Shown piece by piece: positions 9,581-17,603 of a stretch of 33,704 bases of DNA. The position numbers and the translations under genes were made by a program. A model generated the notes under the pieces. The model did no database searches and was not told where the DNA came from. It saw only the letters and a program-made list of their open reading frames with translations. Source of the DNA: an uncultured Prevotella sp. (GTDB lineage Bacteria > Bacteroidota > Bacteroidia > Bacteroidales > Bacteroidaceae); NCBI GenBank assembly GCA_946998205.1, contig CAMPYJ010000028.1:1-33704 (forward strand), given 5' to 3'. How positions within the stretch are numbered: the stretch's first letter is position 1; each line of letters begins with the position of its first letter.

Positions 9581-10426
9581 TTATCTTCTGAAATGGCGAC
9601 GGGGTTTCTGTTCTTCTTTCTCTTCCTCCTCTTCCATAGATAACTTGTAATTATCAATTTCCTGTTGAAGATTCCTGGTATGTTCTTTGAACATAAAACC
9701 TTGAAACGGCAAACATGAATCTTTCTCTCTTGATTCAATCAGGGATTCGATGTATTCGGCTTTGTCCTCTTTCAAAACCTTGCTGGGAACCAGTCCAAAT
9801 TCATTCTGAATATGATTCATTATCAACCTCGACATCCTGCCATTACCGTCTACCCATGGATGAATCGTCACGAGCTTCAGATGTGCGTCAAAGCTCAAAA
9901 GGTATTGCTCGTATGTATCTGGATTTTTTAATAATTGTTCCCGTCTTTCGTTCATTTCCTCACAGAAATCTTTTAGTCTTTGTGGTACTTTCAGGTGGTT
10001 CATATATGATTTTCCACCTGCCCCAGCTGTTACGTTTACCAGGCGCAAATCTCCTTTTGAGGAGTCGAATGTTCCTCCAAGCGTACTGTATGCAGTCCCA
10101 GTTCTTCTCATGACTATTGATGACAGCTCTTTTAACATGTCAATGGAGAAAGGCGTATGTGTCCGTGCCATGTCCATGCTTCTTTCGTAGGCAGCCTTTA
10201 GGTCAAGGTTCATGTTTTGCTCTATAATGCTTTTACCTTTGGCTGAAAGCCCTTCATCAAAAAGCAACTGGTTCTCTATCTCGGTCATCGTTGATCCCTC
10301 GATGGCCGTTGAATGCGTTATGATAGAATAGAGATAGAATTTTTCATAGTCAATTTGTTCTTGGAAGCCCAAACACTTATATTCTTCCAGTGTATCTAAA
10401 ATTTCTTGCTTGTTCATAATTGTCAT
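9581..10426 (-). CDS. Fic-domain protein (class II, putative AMP transferase)
   Basis: This 281-residue protein carries the Fic core HPWVDGNGRMSR at 189-200, matching HPFxxGNGRxxR with the catalytic histidine H189 intact. An inhibitory motif S-T-A-I-E-G at 39-44 fits (S/T)xxxE(G/N), placed N-terminally as in class II Fic proteins, where the glutamate (E43) blocks the ATP site until released. Fic enzymes usually transfer AMP to a hydroxyl side chain of a target protein; the target here is unknown. The C-terminus ends in a very acidic run followed by basic residues (PRRHFRR). ATG codons at 10426 and 10417 are both possible starts. The gene is AT-rich, stands alone, has its own promoter and lies between pieces of a broken surface-protein gene and MITEs, which suggests horizontal gain. 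No antitoxin-like partner gene is adjacent. Confidence 0.92.
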   Translation of the reverse strand: MTIMNKQEILDTLEEYKCLGFQEQIDYEKFYLYSIITHSTAIEGSTMTEIENQLLFDEGLSAKGKSIIEQNMNLDLKAAYERSMDMARTHTPFSIDMLKELSSIVMRRTGTAYSTLGGTFDSSKGDLRLVNVTAGAGGKSYMNHLKVPQRLKDFCEEMNERREQLLKNPDTYEQYLLSFDAHLKLVTIHPWVDGNGRMSRLIMNHIQNEFGLVPSKVLKEDKAEYIESLIESREKDSCLPFQGFMFKEHTRNLQQEIDNYKLSMEEEEEKEEQKPRRHFRR

Positions 10427-10447
10427 GAATTTACCTTTTCATGTCAG

Positions 10448-10478
10448 CAAATATAATAAATTACGGTCAACAAAACAA
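10448..10478 (-). promoter_or_regulatory. Bacteroidetes-type promoter for fic
   Basis: On the minus strand TTG (complement of 10476-10478), a 20-bp spacer and TATATTTG (complement of 10448-10455) match the phylum consensus. The expected start near 10442 leaves a leader of only about 15-25 nt. Confidence 0.72.
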
Positions 10479-10556
10479 TTTTTCATTGAAAAAGTGGACT
10501 TGCAGGAGTTTTTTGCCATACCACGAGTTTGCATGGTTATTATTGGTTAGCAGACC

Positions 10557-10600
10557 CTACATATATGTGGAGGTTGATAAGACGAAGAAAGGATTTTTAA
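10557..10600 (+). repeat. 44-bp direct repeat, right copy, abutting a MITE
   Basis: A near-exact copy of 9178-9221 from the fimbrillin-like remnant, in the same orientation. It ends exactly where the outer MITE begins at 10601. The 10479-10556 gap before it holds nothing recognisable. Confidence 0.9.
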
Positions 10601-10615
10601 GGGCGGTTCTATAAA

Positions 10616-10873
10616 GGCTGGTTCTATAAATTACCACCGCACATAGTCATTAAATGTTTGTGAAATACGTTTTGTTATCTTTTGGCTTCTTTTTATATAA
10701 AACAGGCTGCGCCTCAACAATTCAAACAAGTTTGATTGTATTCGGCTTGCTCCGTTTTTGGTTCAAAATGTAAGTTCGTTCAGTCGTGTAGCTCGCTACA
10801 CTCCTTCACTCTCTTGCATTTTGACCTCAAAAATAAGCTCAAAATCTAACAAAGCTAATTTATAGAACCAGCC
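10616..10873 (+). mobile_element. Inner MITE (copy A), 258 bp, carrying a 65-bp insertion
   Basis: The termini GGCTGGTTCTATAAATTA and its complement are perfect. TAAA directly before (10612-10615) and after (10874-10877) is the 4-bp target duplication, created within the terminal repeat of copy C. Apart from 65 extra bases at 10695-10759, copy A matches the reverse complement of copy B (18772-18964) with one mismatch seen. The interior folds: CAAAATGTAAG pairs with CTTGCATTTTG around the perfect palindrome GTGTAGC-TC-GCTACAC. No coding capacity. Confidence 0.92.
10695..10759 (+). repeat. 65-bp unit inside MITE copy A, related to the 66-bp leader repeats
   Basis: Present in copy A and absent from copy B, flanked on both sides by TTTTT. 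It contains ATAAAACAGGCTGCGCCT and ends with TTCGGCTTGC, the same start and end as the 66-bp tandem units at 6268-6465. The middle differs. It shows that the unit can exist as a discrete insertable module. Confidence 0.8.
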
Positions 10874-11056
10874 TAAATTACCACCGTAAAGTTTTTTTAT
10901 GTCAGCCGTCTTTACGTTTTGTCATCTTGTGACCTCTTTTTTGATTCAATTTGCTTGTTCGTTCAGTCGTACAGCTCGCTATACTCCTTCACTCACAAGC
11001 AAATTAATCTCAAAAACAGTCTCACGCTCTGTCAAAGCTAATTTATAGAACCGCCC

Positions 11057-12025
11057 TTATTTCTTTTTCCTTGAGTTTGCCACGGCCTGGATGTTCCGCA
11101 TGAGGCCGCTGTATTTCGCTCGTTTCACCGCACTTTTCTTGAATATTCTGCGGTAGTCTTCTTCTGTCAGCTTTTCCCATTTGTCGTTCGTCATCTCCAT
11201 AAGTTCTTGCTTGGGAGCGAACTCTTGCACGGTGTTAGGCTTGGCGAGCTTGTTCCAGGGACAGGCCAGCAGGCACTTGTCGCATCCGTAAATGGTGTTT
11301 CCCATTTGCTCGGCTACTTGCTCCGTGATTTCGCCTCGGTTCTCAATGGTTTGATAAGACAGGCATTTGTTGGCGTCTAATGAGTTGTGCGTGCTGAGTG
11401 CGCCGGCCGGGCATGCTTCGATGCAGGCGGTGCATCTGCCGCAATGTCTCAGCATGGGCTTGTCGTATTCCAGTTCAATATCCAAAAACAGTTCACCCAG
11501 AAAAAACATGCTGCCCGCCTTTGGTATGATGAGTTGTTGGTTCTTGCCGATGAATCCCAGTCCCGCGCGGGTAGCCCAGTAGCGTTCGAGTACGGGTGCC
11601 GTATCGCAGAAAGCCCTGAAATGCACCTCACCGTCTGTTTCGGCAATGGTGTCAGACATGCGTATCTCTTTGAAATTGAAGTGAGTGGCCAGTGCTCTCA
11701 GCTTGTTTTTCACCACATCATGATAATCTTCTCCGTAGGCGTAGGCGGCTATGTGCCATTGGTCGGCGGGCATGTATCGCCGCGGCGCATAGTTAAGGGC
11801 CACCGACACGATGCTTTTAGTTCCAGGCACCAGCAGGCATGGGTTTAGTCTTTTATCCAGATTGTCGCGCATATAGTACATGTCTGCATGACAGCCATGG
11901 TCAATCCACGCTCTCACTCGTTTGGCCACACCGTCTTCTACCGGTGCAGCTTGTGCGATGCCGCATGCAAAAAAGCCAAGACTTTCAGCCTTGGCTTTTA
12001 TCTCATTCGAAAGTTTTGAATTCAT
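11057..12025 (-). CDS. queG: Epoxyqueuosine reductase QueG
   Basis: This 322-residue cytoplasmic enzyme catalyses the last step of queuosine formation, reducing epoxyqueuosine to queuosine in the tRNA anticodon with a cobalamin cofactor and two 4Fe-4S clusters. The cluster ligands are visible as C-x2-C-x2-C-x3-C (C195, C198, C201, C205) and as C248-x2-C251-x3-C255 with C221. The conserved acid of the active site is D141 in CDTAPVLER. The length is close to the short form without C-terminal HEAT repeats. The start overlaps the end of the deacetylase gene by 23 bp, so the pair is translationally linked. The stop codon directly touches the MITE at 11056, so the transcript's 3' end is probably set by that element. 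Confidence 0.95.
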   Translation of the reverse strand: MNSKLSNEIKAKAESLGFFACGIAQAAPVEDGVAKRVRAWIDHGCHADMYYMRDNLDKRLNPCLLVPGTKSIVSVALNYAPRRYMPADQWHIAAYAYGEDYHDVVKNKLRALATHFNFKEIRMSDTIAETDGEVHFRAFCDTAPVLERYWATRAGLGFIGKNQQLIIPKAGSMFFLGELFLDIELEYDKPMLRHCGRCTACIEACPAGALSTHNSLDANKCLSYQTIENRGEITEQVAEQMGNTIYGCDKCLLACPWNKLAKPNTVQEFAPKQELMEMTNDKWEKLTEEDYRRIFKKSAVKRAKYSGLMRNIQAVANSRKKK

Positions 12026-12614
12026 ATCCCTGTTCTTTCAGCCACTTCAGTGCTTCGGGTAGTGCGTGTCTTAGTTTGTCGATGCTTTTGAGTGAATCGT
12101 GGAAGGTGATGATTGAACCGTTTCTGGTGTATTGTTTCACATTGTTGAGAACATCCTCGGCTGTCATCCATTTAGAATAATCGCGCGTCACCAAGTCCCA
12201 CATCACGATTTTGTAGCGTCTGGACAGCCACCAGTATACCGACCATCTCATCCATCCATGCGGTGGACGAAACAGATGCGCGTGGATTAATTCATTGGCT
12301 TTCTCGGTGTTGATGCCGTAGGTAAGTGCCCAATGTTTGAGCGATCCCATGTGGTTGAAGGTGTGGTTTCCCACCTGATGTCCTTCTTCTACGATGCGGT
12401 TGTACAGGTCGTGATAACGTAGTACATTCTCGCCCACCATGAAGAATGTAGCCTTGGCATTGTATTGGGCCAGCGTGTCGAGGATGAAAGGCGTGGAACT
12501 GGGTATCGGACCGTCGTCGAAAGTCAGGTAGACTGAACGGTCGTTCTTATCCATGCGCCATAAGGCGTTAGGGTATAGCCACCGTAACCATTTGGCTGGT
12601 TGCTCTATGAACAT
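12003..12614 (-). CDS. NodB-type polysaccharide deacetylase
   Basis: This 203-residue member of carbohydrate esterase family 4 has the five expected motifs: TFDDGP at 31-36 (D33 base, D34 metal ligand), HTFNH at 84-88 (metal-binding histidines), R-P-P-H-G-W near 117-122, a D-L-V-T-R-D segment and ITFHDS near the C-terminus. Family members remove acetyl groups from N-acetylglucosamine residues in peptidoglycan or other polysaccharides. No clear cleavable signal peptide is present, so secretion is uncertain; it may be anchored or act on an intracellular or lipid-linked glycan. The gene overlaps queG by 23 bp and lies downstream of the DUF2723 gene, from which a terminator-like hairpin separates it. 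Confidence 0.9.
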   Translation of the reverse strand: MFIEQPAKWLRWLYPNALWRMDKNDRSVYLTFDDGPIPSSTPFILDTLAQYNAKATFFMVGENVLRYHDLYNRIVEEGHQVGNHTFNHMGSLKHWALTYGINTEKANELIHAHLFRPPHGWMRWSVYWWLSRRYKIVMWDLVTRDYSKWMTAEDVLNNVKQYTRNGSIITFHDSLKSIDKLRHALPEALKWLKEQGYEFKTFE

Positions 12615-12637
12615 GCTTTATTTACTTCTTTTTCTTT

Positions 12638-12692
12638 AAAAATTGATGCCGGGGACAAACCTGTCTAACTGACATGCTTGTGTCTCGGCATC
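12638..12692 (-). terminator. Intrinsic terminator after the DUF2723 gene
   Basis: GATGCCG (12645-12651) pairs with CGGCATC (12686-12692), and the stem may extend through imperfect pairs. Read on the minus strand the hairpin is followed by AATTTTT. It lies just downstream of the DUF2723 stop and 24 bp before the deacetylase start, so it either ends or attenuates transcription into that gene. Confidence 0.6.
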
Positions 12693-12707
12693 AACATTTA
12701 TTATGAA

Positions 12708-15700
12708 TTACTCTGATGTGCGACCGCCTTTTCGTGCATATAGGTTGTACCGTCGGTTCAATTCGTCCATCTGTTTTTTGGCCCATGCTGTGTCGAAGAG
12801 TGAAGTGACCTTGTTCACTTCCATCATGAGTTGGAAGTATAGCATGCAGTCTTCTTGTGATGCAAGGAATCTAGAACCATCCAAACTTAGATACCAGTCT
12901 GCATATTGCACATGGTCTTTCCATAATTTTTGAAGGATATGCTTGGCCTTTGCTTTCTGTCCCAGCAGCACATAAGCACGCGCCATGTCCAGGCAACCAC
13001 TCTTCCAGCTTATCGGTACATTGTATTCAGGTATCACACGTTCGGCCTTAGCCAATGCCTTTGCGGCCTTGTCGGTCTTGCCTTCCTTGAGTAGTTCTGT
13101 GACTAACTGTGCGAATAGGCGTCGATGTGTCACGCACATGCCCATAGTCGTTTCGTCGATGTAGAGGCCTTTCTTCTCCAATCCGCCGTACTTGTAGCGG
13201 TTCATGAGGTTGTTGTAGGCCTTTTCGGTGTCGAAGTTCTTCACGCCGGGCTTGTTGGTGGTGAAAGGTGTGATGCGGTTCACCAGTCCTTCGCTCACGA
13301 AGTTGTCGCCCAGGTTCATGTAGTATCTGGCAGCAACGGTCGTGGCGACGTAGATAGGTCGTGTCCATCCGCATTCAGCAATCATCTCCAGCATCATCAT
13401 GTCTTGCTTGTTCAGGGCTCGCTTGCCTGCCAGTGAGATCACCATCTTGTCGGGGATGGTGTCGGATGCCATCATCATACCGCTCTTCTTCACGGCCTCT
13501 TTGTCGATGGTTACATATACCGTGTCGGTGGGGATGACGTGCCTGTCCTCATCTTTCGACCGCATCCAGTACTTGATGATGTTTTTCAGCTCGAACGGCT
13601 CATCGCCGAATTGCTTCCTGGCCTCTTCGGGATATTCCTTGTAGTATTGCGCCAGTTCTTTCTTCAAGTCGCTCTGGATGGGCACAGCCTCGTTGGTTCC
13701 TGAGCAATAGTCTAATCTTGGCCAGCTGATAGGTACAGATGGCGAGTCGTAGGCCGGCCGCTTCATCTGGTCAATATACCAGTCGGTCTGCAGATAGCTC
13801 AGGTTGCATACCCTGGCATCAGTCCGCACACCCTCTACGTCCTGGTTGTACCACAGTGGGAAGGTGTCGTTGTCGCCATTGGTGAAGAGTATTGGGTAGC
13901 CTTTATCCTGCAAGGTCATGAGGTAGTTCTGCCCGAAGTCGCGGCAGGTGTACCGCCCACTTCTGTCGTGGTCGTCCCAGTTTTGGCTTGCCATCTGCAC
14001 CGGTACCAGCAAACAGGCTATTCCTGCTATGGCAGCCAATAGTGTCTCGTTGAGTTTAAGATACTTCTTCAGCAGGTCGATGATGGCTGCCACGCCGATG
14101 CCACACCATATAGCGAATGCGTAGAACGAGCCAGCGTAGGCGTAATCACGTTCACGAGGCTGCAACGGAGTCTGGTTCAGATAGATCACGATGGCCAATC
14201 CTGTCATGAAGAACAGGAAGAACACCACCCAGAACTGACGGATGCCTCGCTTGCCTCGCCATGCCTGCCAGAACAGTCCGATGATTCCCAGCAGCAGCGG
14301 CAGCATGTAGTATACGTTGTGTCCCTTGTCGTTTTTCAACTCATCGGGCAGCTTACTCTGGTCGCCCAATCGTGGATTGTCAATCAATGGGATACCTGAA
14401 ATCCAGTTACCGTGTTCCAATTCGCCGTTGCCTTGTATGCCATTCTGGCGACCAGCGAAGTTCCACATGAAGTATCGCCAATACATAAAGTTGCACTGGT
14501 AGCTCAGGAAGAAGCGCAGGTTCTCCCACTGTGTAGGCACCTTCACCATGATATTCTCGCCGCATCGGTCGTATGGCACCTGCGTGCCGTCCACGCCGCC
14601 CATCCAGCTCTCGTAGGCTGCCGCATGGTCTGACGAGTACATGCGCGGGAAGAGCATGTTCTGTGCGTAATTGTATTGTGAGTCATGGGTTACGACAAAG
14701 TACGAATCCTTTTCGTCTTTGCTTGTCTTCTCCTTTCTCGCATACACGGGAGCTCCCTCGCTGGCGTCTGGTATGCACTGGTCGCCTTGCACGTCAAGTT
14801 TCACTTGTGAGGTGTATGCCTGCCCATACAGCAAGGGACGGTAGCCGTATTGGTCTCTGCTAAGGTATTTTCCCAATGTGAAAATGTCCTCTGGTGAGTT
14901 TTGATCCATTGGCGGATTGGCCGACGAGCGTATCACGATGAGTGCGTAGCTCGAGTAGCCTATCATGAGCATCAGCAGTCCCAGCAGCACCGTGTTCTTG
15001 ATGCGCGCGCTGACGAGCGGCACCCGCTTCTTCTCAACCTTGCGGGTGTGGTTGAGTACGAGCCACAGCAGGGTCAATATCACCACGCCGATACACACCG
15101 CGCTCCATCCATAGCCGTAGAACGGGATGCCCAGCATGGCCACCGACAGCGTGAAGGCTATGTTCATGCGGCGGTTGTTCCGTCCCACATAGCTTTCGTA
15201 GATGGCCCACACCACAGTGGCCACCAGCAGCAGAATGTACACGACGGTGCCCGTGTTGAACGGCATGCCGAGCGTGTTGACGAAGAAAAGCTCGAACCAT
15301 CCGCCCACGGTGATAATGCCTGGGATGAGACCGTACAGCACGCCGGCCACCACGAAGAACGACACGAGCAGGGCGATGAGTGAGCCCTTGACCTCGATGT
15401 TGGGGAACTTGCGGTACACAAACACCAGCACGATGGCCGGGATGCACAGCAGGTTAAGCAGGTGCACGCCGATGGAGAGCCCCGTCATGTAGGCGATGAG
15501 CAACAGCCAGCGGTCGCTGTGGGGTTCGTCGGCGTGGTCTTCCCATTTCAGGATGAGCCAGAACACGACAGCGGTAAATGCCGATGAGTAGGCGTATACC
15601 TCACCCTCGACGGCCGAGAACCATGCCGTGTCGCAGTAACAATAAATCAGCGAGCCAACCAGTCCGGAGGCTTCTATGGTGATGAGTTTGCTCCTGGTGA

Positions 15701-16034
15701 GTTCGCTCCAGTCTTTCAGGATGAGTTTGCGCGTGAGGTGCGTGATGGTCCAGAACAGGAACAGCACTCCGGCGGCGCCCAGCAACGCACTCATCGTGTT
15801 GACCATGACGGCTACCTTGGAGGGGTCGCTCGCGAAATGTGAGAAGAGGTTGGCCGTGAGCATGAAGAATGGCGCCCCCGGCGGATGCCCCACTTCCAGT
15901 TTGTAACCTGTGGTGATGAACTCCGGACAGTCCCAGAAGCTGGCTGTCGGCTCTACGGTAAGACAGTAGGTGATGGCCGCCACGACGAAGGCTACCCATC
16001 CAACCACATTGTCCACTAATCTGAATTGTTTCAT
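12708..16034 (-). CDS. DUF2723 multi-spanning membrane protein with TPR-like C-terminus
   Basis: This 1,108-residue protein starts with a hydrophobic segment and the conserved DUF2723 block around residues 30-60 (S-F-W-D35-C-P-E38, then GHPPGAPFF), followed by about a dozen membrane segments to roughly residue 700. A long soluble region follows and ends in TPR-like helices (about 1000-1090, with TDKAAKALAKAERVIPE). DUF2723 is related to GT-C glycosyltransferases; the eukaryotic relative TMEM260 is a protein O-mannosyltransferase. An acidic pair (D35, E38) in the first loop suits a GT-C catalytic site. A role in protein or glycan O-glycosylation at the inner membrane is inference. The leader carries the TATCTTTG / ATAGGCTG module at 16143-16160. 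Confidence 0.88.
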   Translation of the reverse strand: MKQFRLVDNVVGWVAFVVAAITYCLTVEPTASFWDCPEFITTGYKLEVGHPPGAPFFMLTANLFSHFASDPSKVAVMVNTMSALLGAAGVLFLFWTITHLTRKLILKDWSELTRSKLITIEASGLVGSLIYCYCDTAWFSAVEGEVYAYSSAFTAVVFWLILKWEDHADEPHSDRWLLLIAYMTGLSIGVHLLNLLCIPAIVLVFVYRKFPNIEVKGSLIALLVSFFVVAGVLYGLIPGIITVGGWFELFFVNTLGMPFNTGTVVYILLLVATVVWAIYESYVGRNNRRMNIAFTLSVAMLGIPFYGYGWSAVCIGVVILTLLWLVLNHTRKVEKKRVPLVSARIKNTVLLGLLMLMIGYSSYALIVIRSSANPPMDQNSPEDIFTLGKYLSRDQYGYRPLLYGQAYTSQVKLDVQGDQCIPDASEGAPVYARKEKTSKDEKDSYFVVTHDSQYNYAQNMLFPRMYSSDHAAAYESWMGGVDGTQVPYDRCGENIMVKVPTQWENLRFFLSYQCNFMYWRYFMWNFAGRQNGIQGNGELEHGNWISGIPLIDNPRLGDQSKLPDELKNDKGHNVYYMLPLLLGIIGLFWQAWRGKRGIRQFWVVFFLFFMTGLAIVIYLNQTPLQPRERDYAYAGSFYAFAIWCGIGVAAIIDLLKKYLKLNETLLAAIAGIACLLVPVQMASQNWDDHDRSGRYTCRDFGQNYLMTLQDKGYPILFTNGDNDTFPLWYNQDVEGVRTDARVCNLSYLQTDWYIDQMKRPAYDSPSVPISWPRLDYCSGTNEAVPIQSDLKKELAQYYKEYPEEARKQFGDEPFELKNIIKYWMRSKDEDRHVIPTDTVYVTIDKEAVKKSGMMMASDTIPDKMVISLAGKRALNKQDMMMLEMIAECGWTRPIYVATTVAARYYMNLGDNFVSEGLVNRITPFTTNKPGVKNFDTEKAYNNLMNRYKYGGLEKKGLYIDETTMGMCVTHRRLFAQLVTELLKEGKTDKAAKALAKAERVIPEYNVPISWKSGCLDMARAYVLLGQKAKAKHILQKLWKDHVQYADWYLSLDGSRFLASQEDCMLYFQLMMEVNKVTSLFDTAWAKKQMDELNRRYNLYARKGGRTSE

Positions 16035-16063
16035 TGGTGTAATGATGAATAATTACTTTGCTT

Positions 16064-16160
16064 CCTATCGATAGGCTGTCCTGTCTTTGCTTGTCATGCA
16101 ATTTGTTGGCAAAAAAAACTCATTGACGGTCAACGTGCCAGCCTATTTTTTGCAAAGATA
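16064..16160 (-). promoter_or_regulatory. -7 box and structured leader of the DUF2723 gene
   Basis: On the minus strand TATCTTTG (complement of 16153-16160) is followed by CAAAAAATAGGCTGGC, the same box-plus-ATAGGCTG arrangement as at 3744 and 6269. No TTG is seen at the right distance upstream, so the promoter call rests on the box alone. About 75 nt later the leader contains ACAGCCTAT, which can pair with ATAGGCTG. It also contains the palindrome CCTATCGATAGG (16064-16075). Confidence 0.5.
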
Positions 16161-16261
16161 AGCAAAAACTATTGAAACGTGCGGGCTTAAAGGTTTAAAA
16201 AATGTGACTTCAGTTTATGTGAAGAAGTTGGAGATGAGGTCCTGCGGTGTCTTACCTCTTA
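16161..16261. other. Gap between the efflux operon end and the DUF2723 leader
   Basis: A T- and A-rich stretch without a gene. I see no convincing hairpin with a T-run ending the efflux operon. Confidence 0.35.
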
Positions 16262-17545
16262 TTATTGTTCGGATTCTTCTTTGGTCAGCCTGTCTTTTCT
16301 CGCTATCGTCTCTTTCGCAATCTGTTTCAGTCGTGCGATGCGTTCCAGCGCGCGAGTGCGGCTGTGGATGATTTGGTAGCGGTAAACCAGATAGGTGAGC
16401 GTGAAATACACCAGTACCTGTATCCATAATGCTTGGTACTCTGTCTCTATGTCGGCCAGCGTGGCTCCCATGCCGTTGATGCGCGTGAATCCCCTGACGC
16501 CGAAGGTAGACGGAAACAGGCAGGCCACGCCTCGCCATATCCCGGGTATGTTGTTCTGGGGCCATGATATGCCTGTCATGAACAACAGCGGCACCGACGT
16601 GAAGATAACCAGCAGGATGACGTTCTCGCGGTAGCGCACCATGCACGACAGGGTCATTCCGAAGAAGATGCAAGCCAGGATGTATGGAACGAGCAGGCCC
16701 ACCAGTGCGGCTCCCGATGCGAGGTTGGTATATCCGAAGAGCTTGGGTACTATCAAGGACAGGTAGGCCCCGACCACCGCATAGAGCATGAAGTAAGCCA
16801 TGGATTTGCCCATGATGATGCGGAATATGCCATTGTAATGCCGGCTGATGGGTACCAGTTCTTTGTAGCGATTGTTCTCTCTGGCCGTTCCGGCGGCCAG
16901 TCCTATGCCCAGCAGCAGCGTTTGCTGAATGATCATCATCAGTACGGCGGGGATGAGCGCGTTGCCGTATCCGCCCGTCGAGTTGAATATCTGAACCTCG
17001 TCCACGGCCAGTGGCTGCGCCGTAACCTCATCATCCCTGTTGGTGTATCCGCCCGCCTGTCGCAGCTGCAGCTTGGCGTTCAGCATGCCGGCCACCTCCT
17101 GTGCGGTTTGATATATAGCCTTGTAGGTGAGCATCAGGCTCATGTCGCAGTAAACGCTGACGTGAGACTGCTCCCCCCGGTACAGCTTGTCAGAGAAATC
17201 AGCGGGGAAGTACAAGACGCCGCGCACCACCTGCCGGGCCACCAGCCCGCGCGCTTCGTCCAAACTGTTGGCGTGGCATGTCACCTCGGTGCCGGGTGAC
17301 GCGTCTACCGAACGGATGAACTGCCGGCTGAGTTGTGTCTTGGAGCAGTCAACGACAGCGACGGGCACCTCGCGCGTCACTTCGTTCGTGTATGCCCATG
17401 AATAGATGAGAGGATAGAGTAGTGGCACCAGGATGCAGAAAATCAGCACGCCCTCATCGTTCACTGAAGAGCGTATCTCCTTTGCCCAGATGTAACACAT
17501 GTCCTGGATGCCTTCTTTGATTCTCTGGAAGAAACTTTCGTTCAT
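16262..17545 (-). CDS. ABC-2 type transporter permease (second of pair)
   Basis: This 427-residue inner-membrane protein has the layout of ABC-2 permeases of the YhiH/YbhS-like efflux type: one membrane segment near residues 33-52, a large periplasmic domain (about 60-200, beginning VPVAVVDCSKTQLSRQFIRSVD), then five further segments between about 215 and 400. It pairs with the permease encoded 58 bp upstream, with which it shares the VAVVD / GVVDQD periplasmic start. It ends in a charged tail. With HlyD and TolC it should form a tripartite exporter, but no ATP-binding subunit is encoded in the operon. The substrate is unknown. Confidence 0.87.
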   Translation of the reverse strand: MNESFFQRIKEGIQDMCYIWAKEIRSSVNDEGVLIFCILVPLLYPLIYSWAYTNEVTREVPVAVVDCSKTQLSRQFIRSVDASPGTEVTCHANSLDEARGLVARQVVRGVLYFPADFSDKLYRGEQSHVSVYCDMSLMLTYKAIYQTAQEVAGMLNAKLQLRQAGGYTNRDDEVTAQPLAVDEVQIFNSTGGYGNALIPAVLMMIIQQTLLLGIGLAAGTARENNRYKELVPISRHYNGIFRIIMGKSMAYFMLYAVVGAYLSLIVPKLFGYTNLASGAALVGLLVPYILACIFFGMTLSCMVRYRENVILLVIFTSVPLLFMTGISWPQNNIPGIWRGVACLFPSTFGVRGFTRINGMGATLADIETEYQALWIQVLVYFTLTYLVYRYQIIHSRTRALERIARLKQIAKETIARKDRLTKEESEQ

Positions 17546-17603
17546 TTTTTCTTGTCTCTTGTCTGCTTACCCTACTGGTCCGCGTCGTTTGTCTTACGGC
17601 CCG

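Larger units (their letters stand above)
10601..11056 (+). mobile_element. Outer MITE (copy C), interrupted by another MITE
   Basis: The left piece GGGCGGTTCTATAAA (10601-10615) continues after the inner MITE at 10878 with TTACCACCGTAAAG and runs to TTTATAGAACCGCCC at 11056. Removing the inner copy and one TAAA restores a 194-bp element with matching inverted termini, close in size to the 193-bp copy at 18772. Its flanks TTAA (10597-10600) and TTAT (11057-11060) agree at three of four bases. The right end abuts the queG stop codon. It is clearly diverged from copies A and B inside, but keeps the GTTCGTTCAGTCGT core and an AGCTCGCTA palindrome. Confidence 0.85.

Noticed and set aside
14901..15447. 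Long frames on both strands within the DUF2723 gene
   Set aside because: Their low-complexity His- and Arg-rich translations are typical of alternate frames in GC-rich membrane-protein genes.
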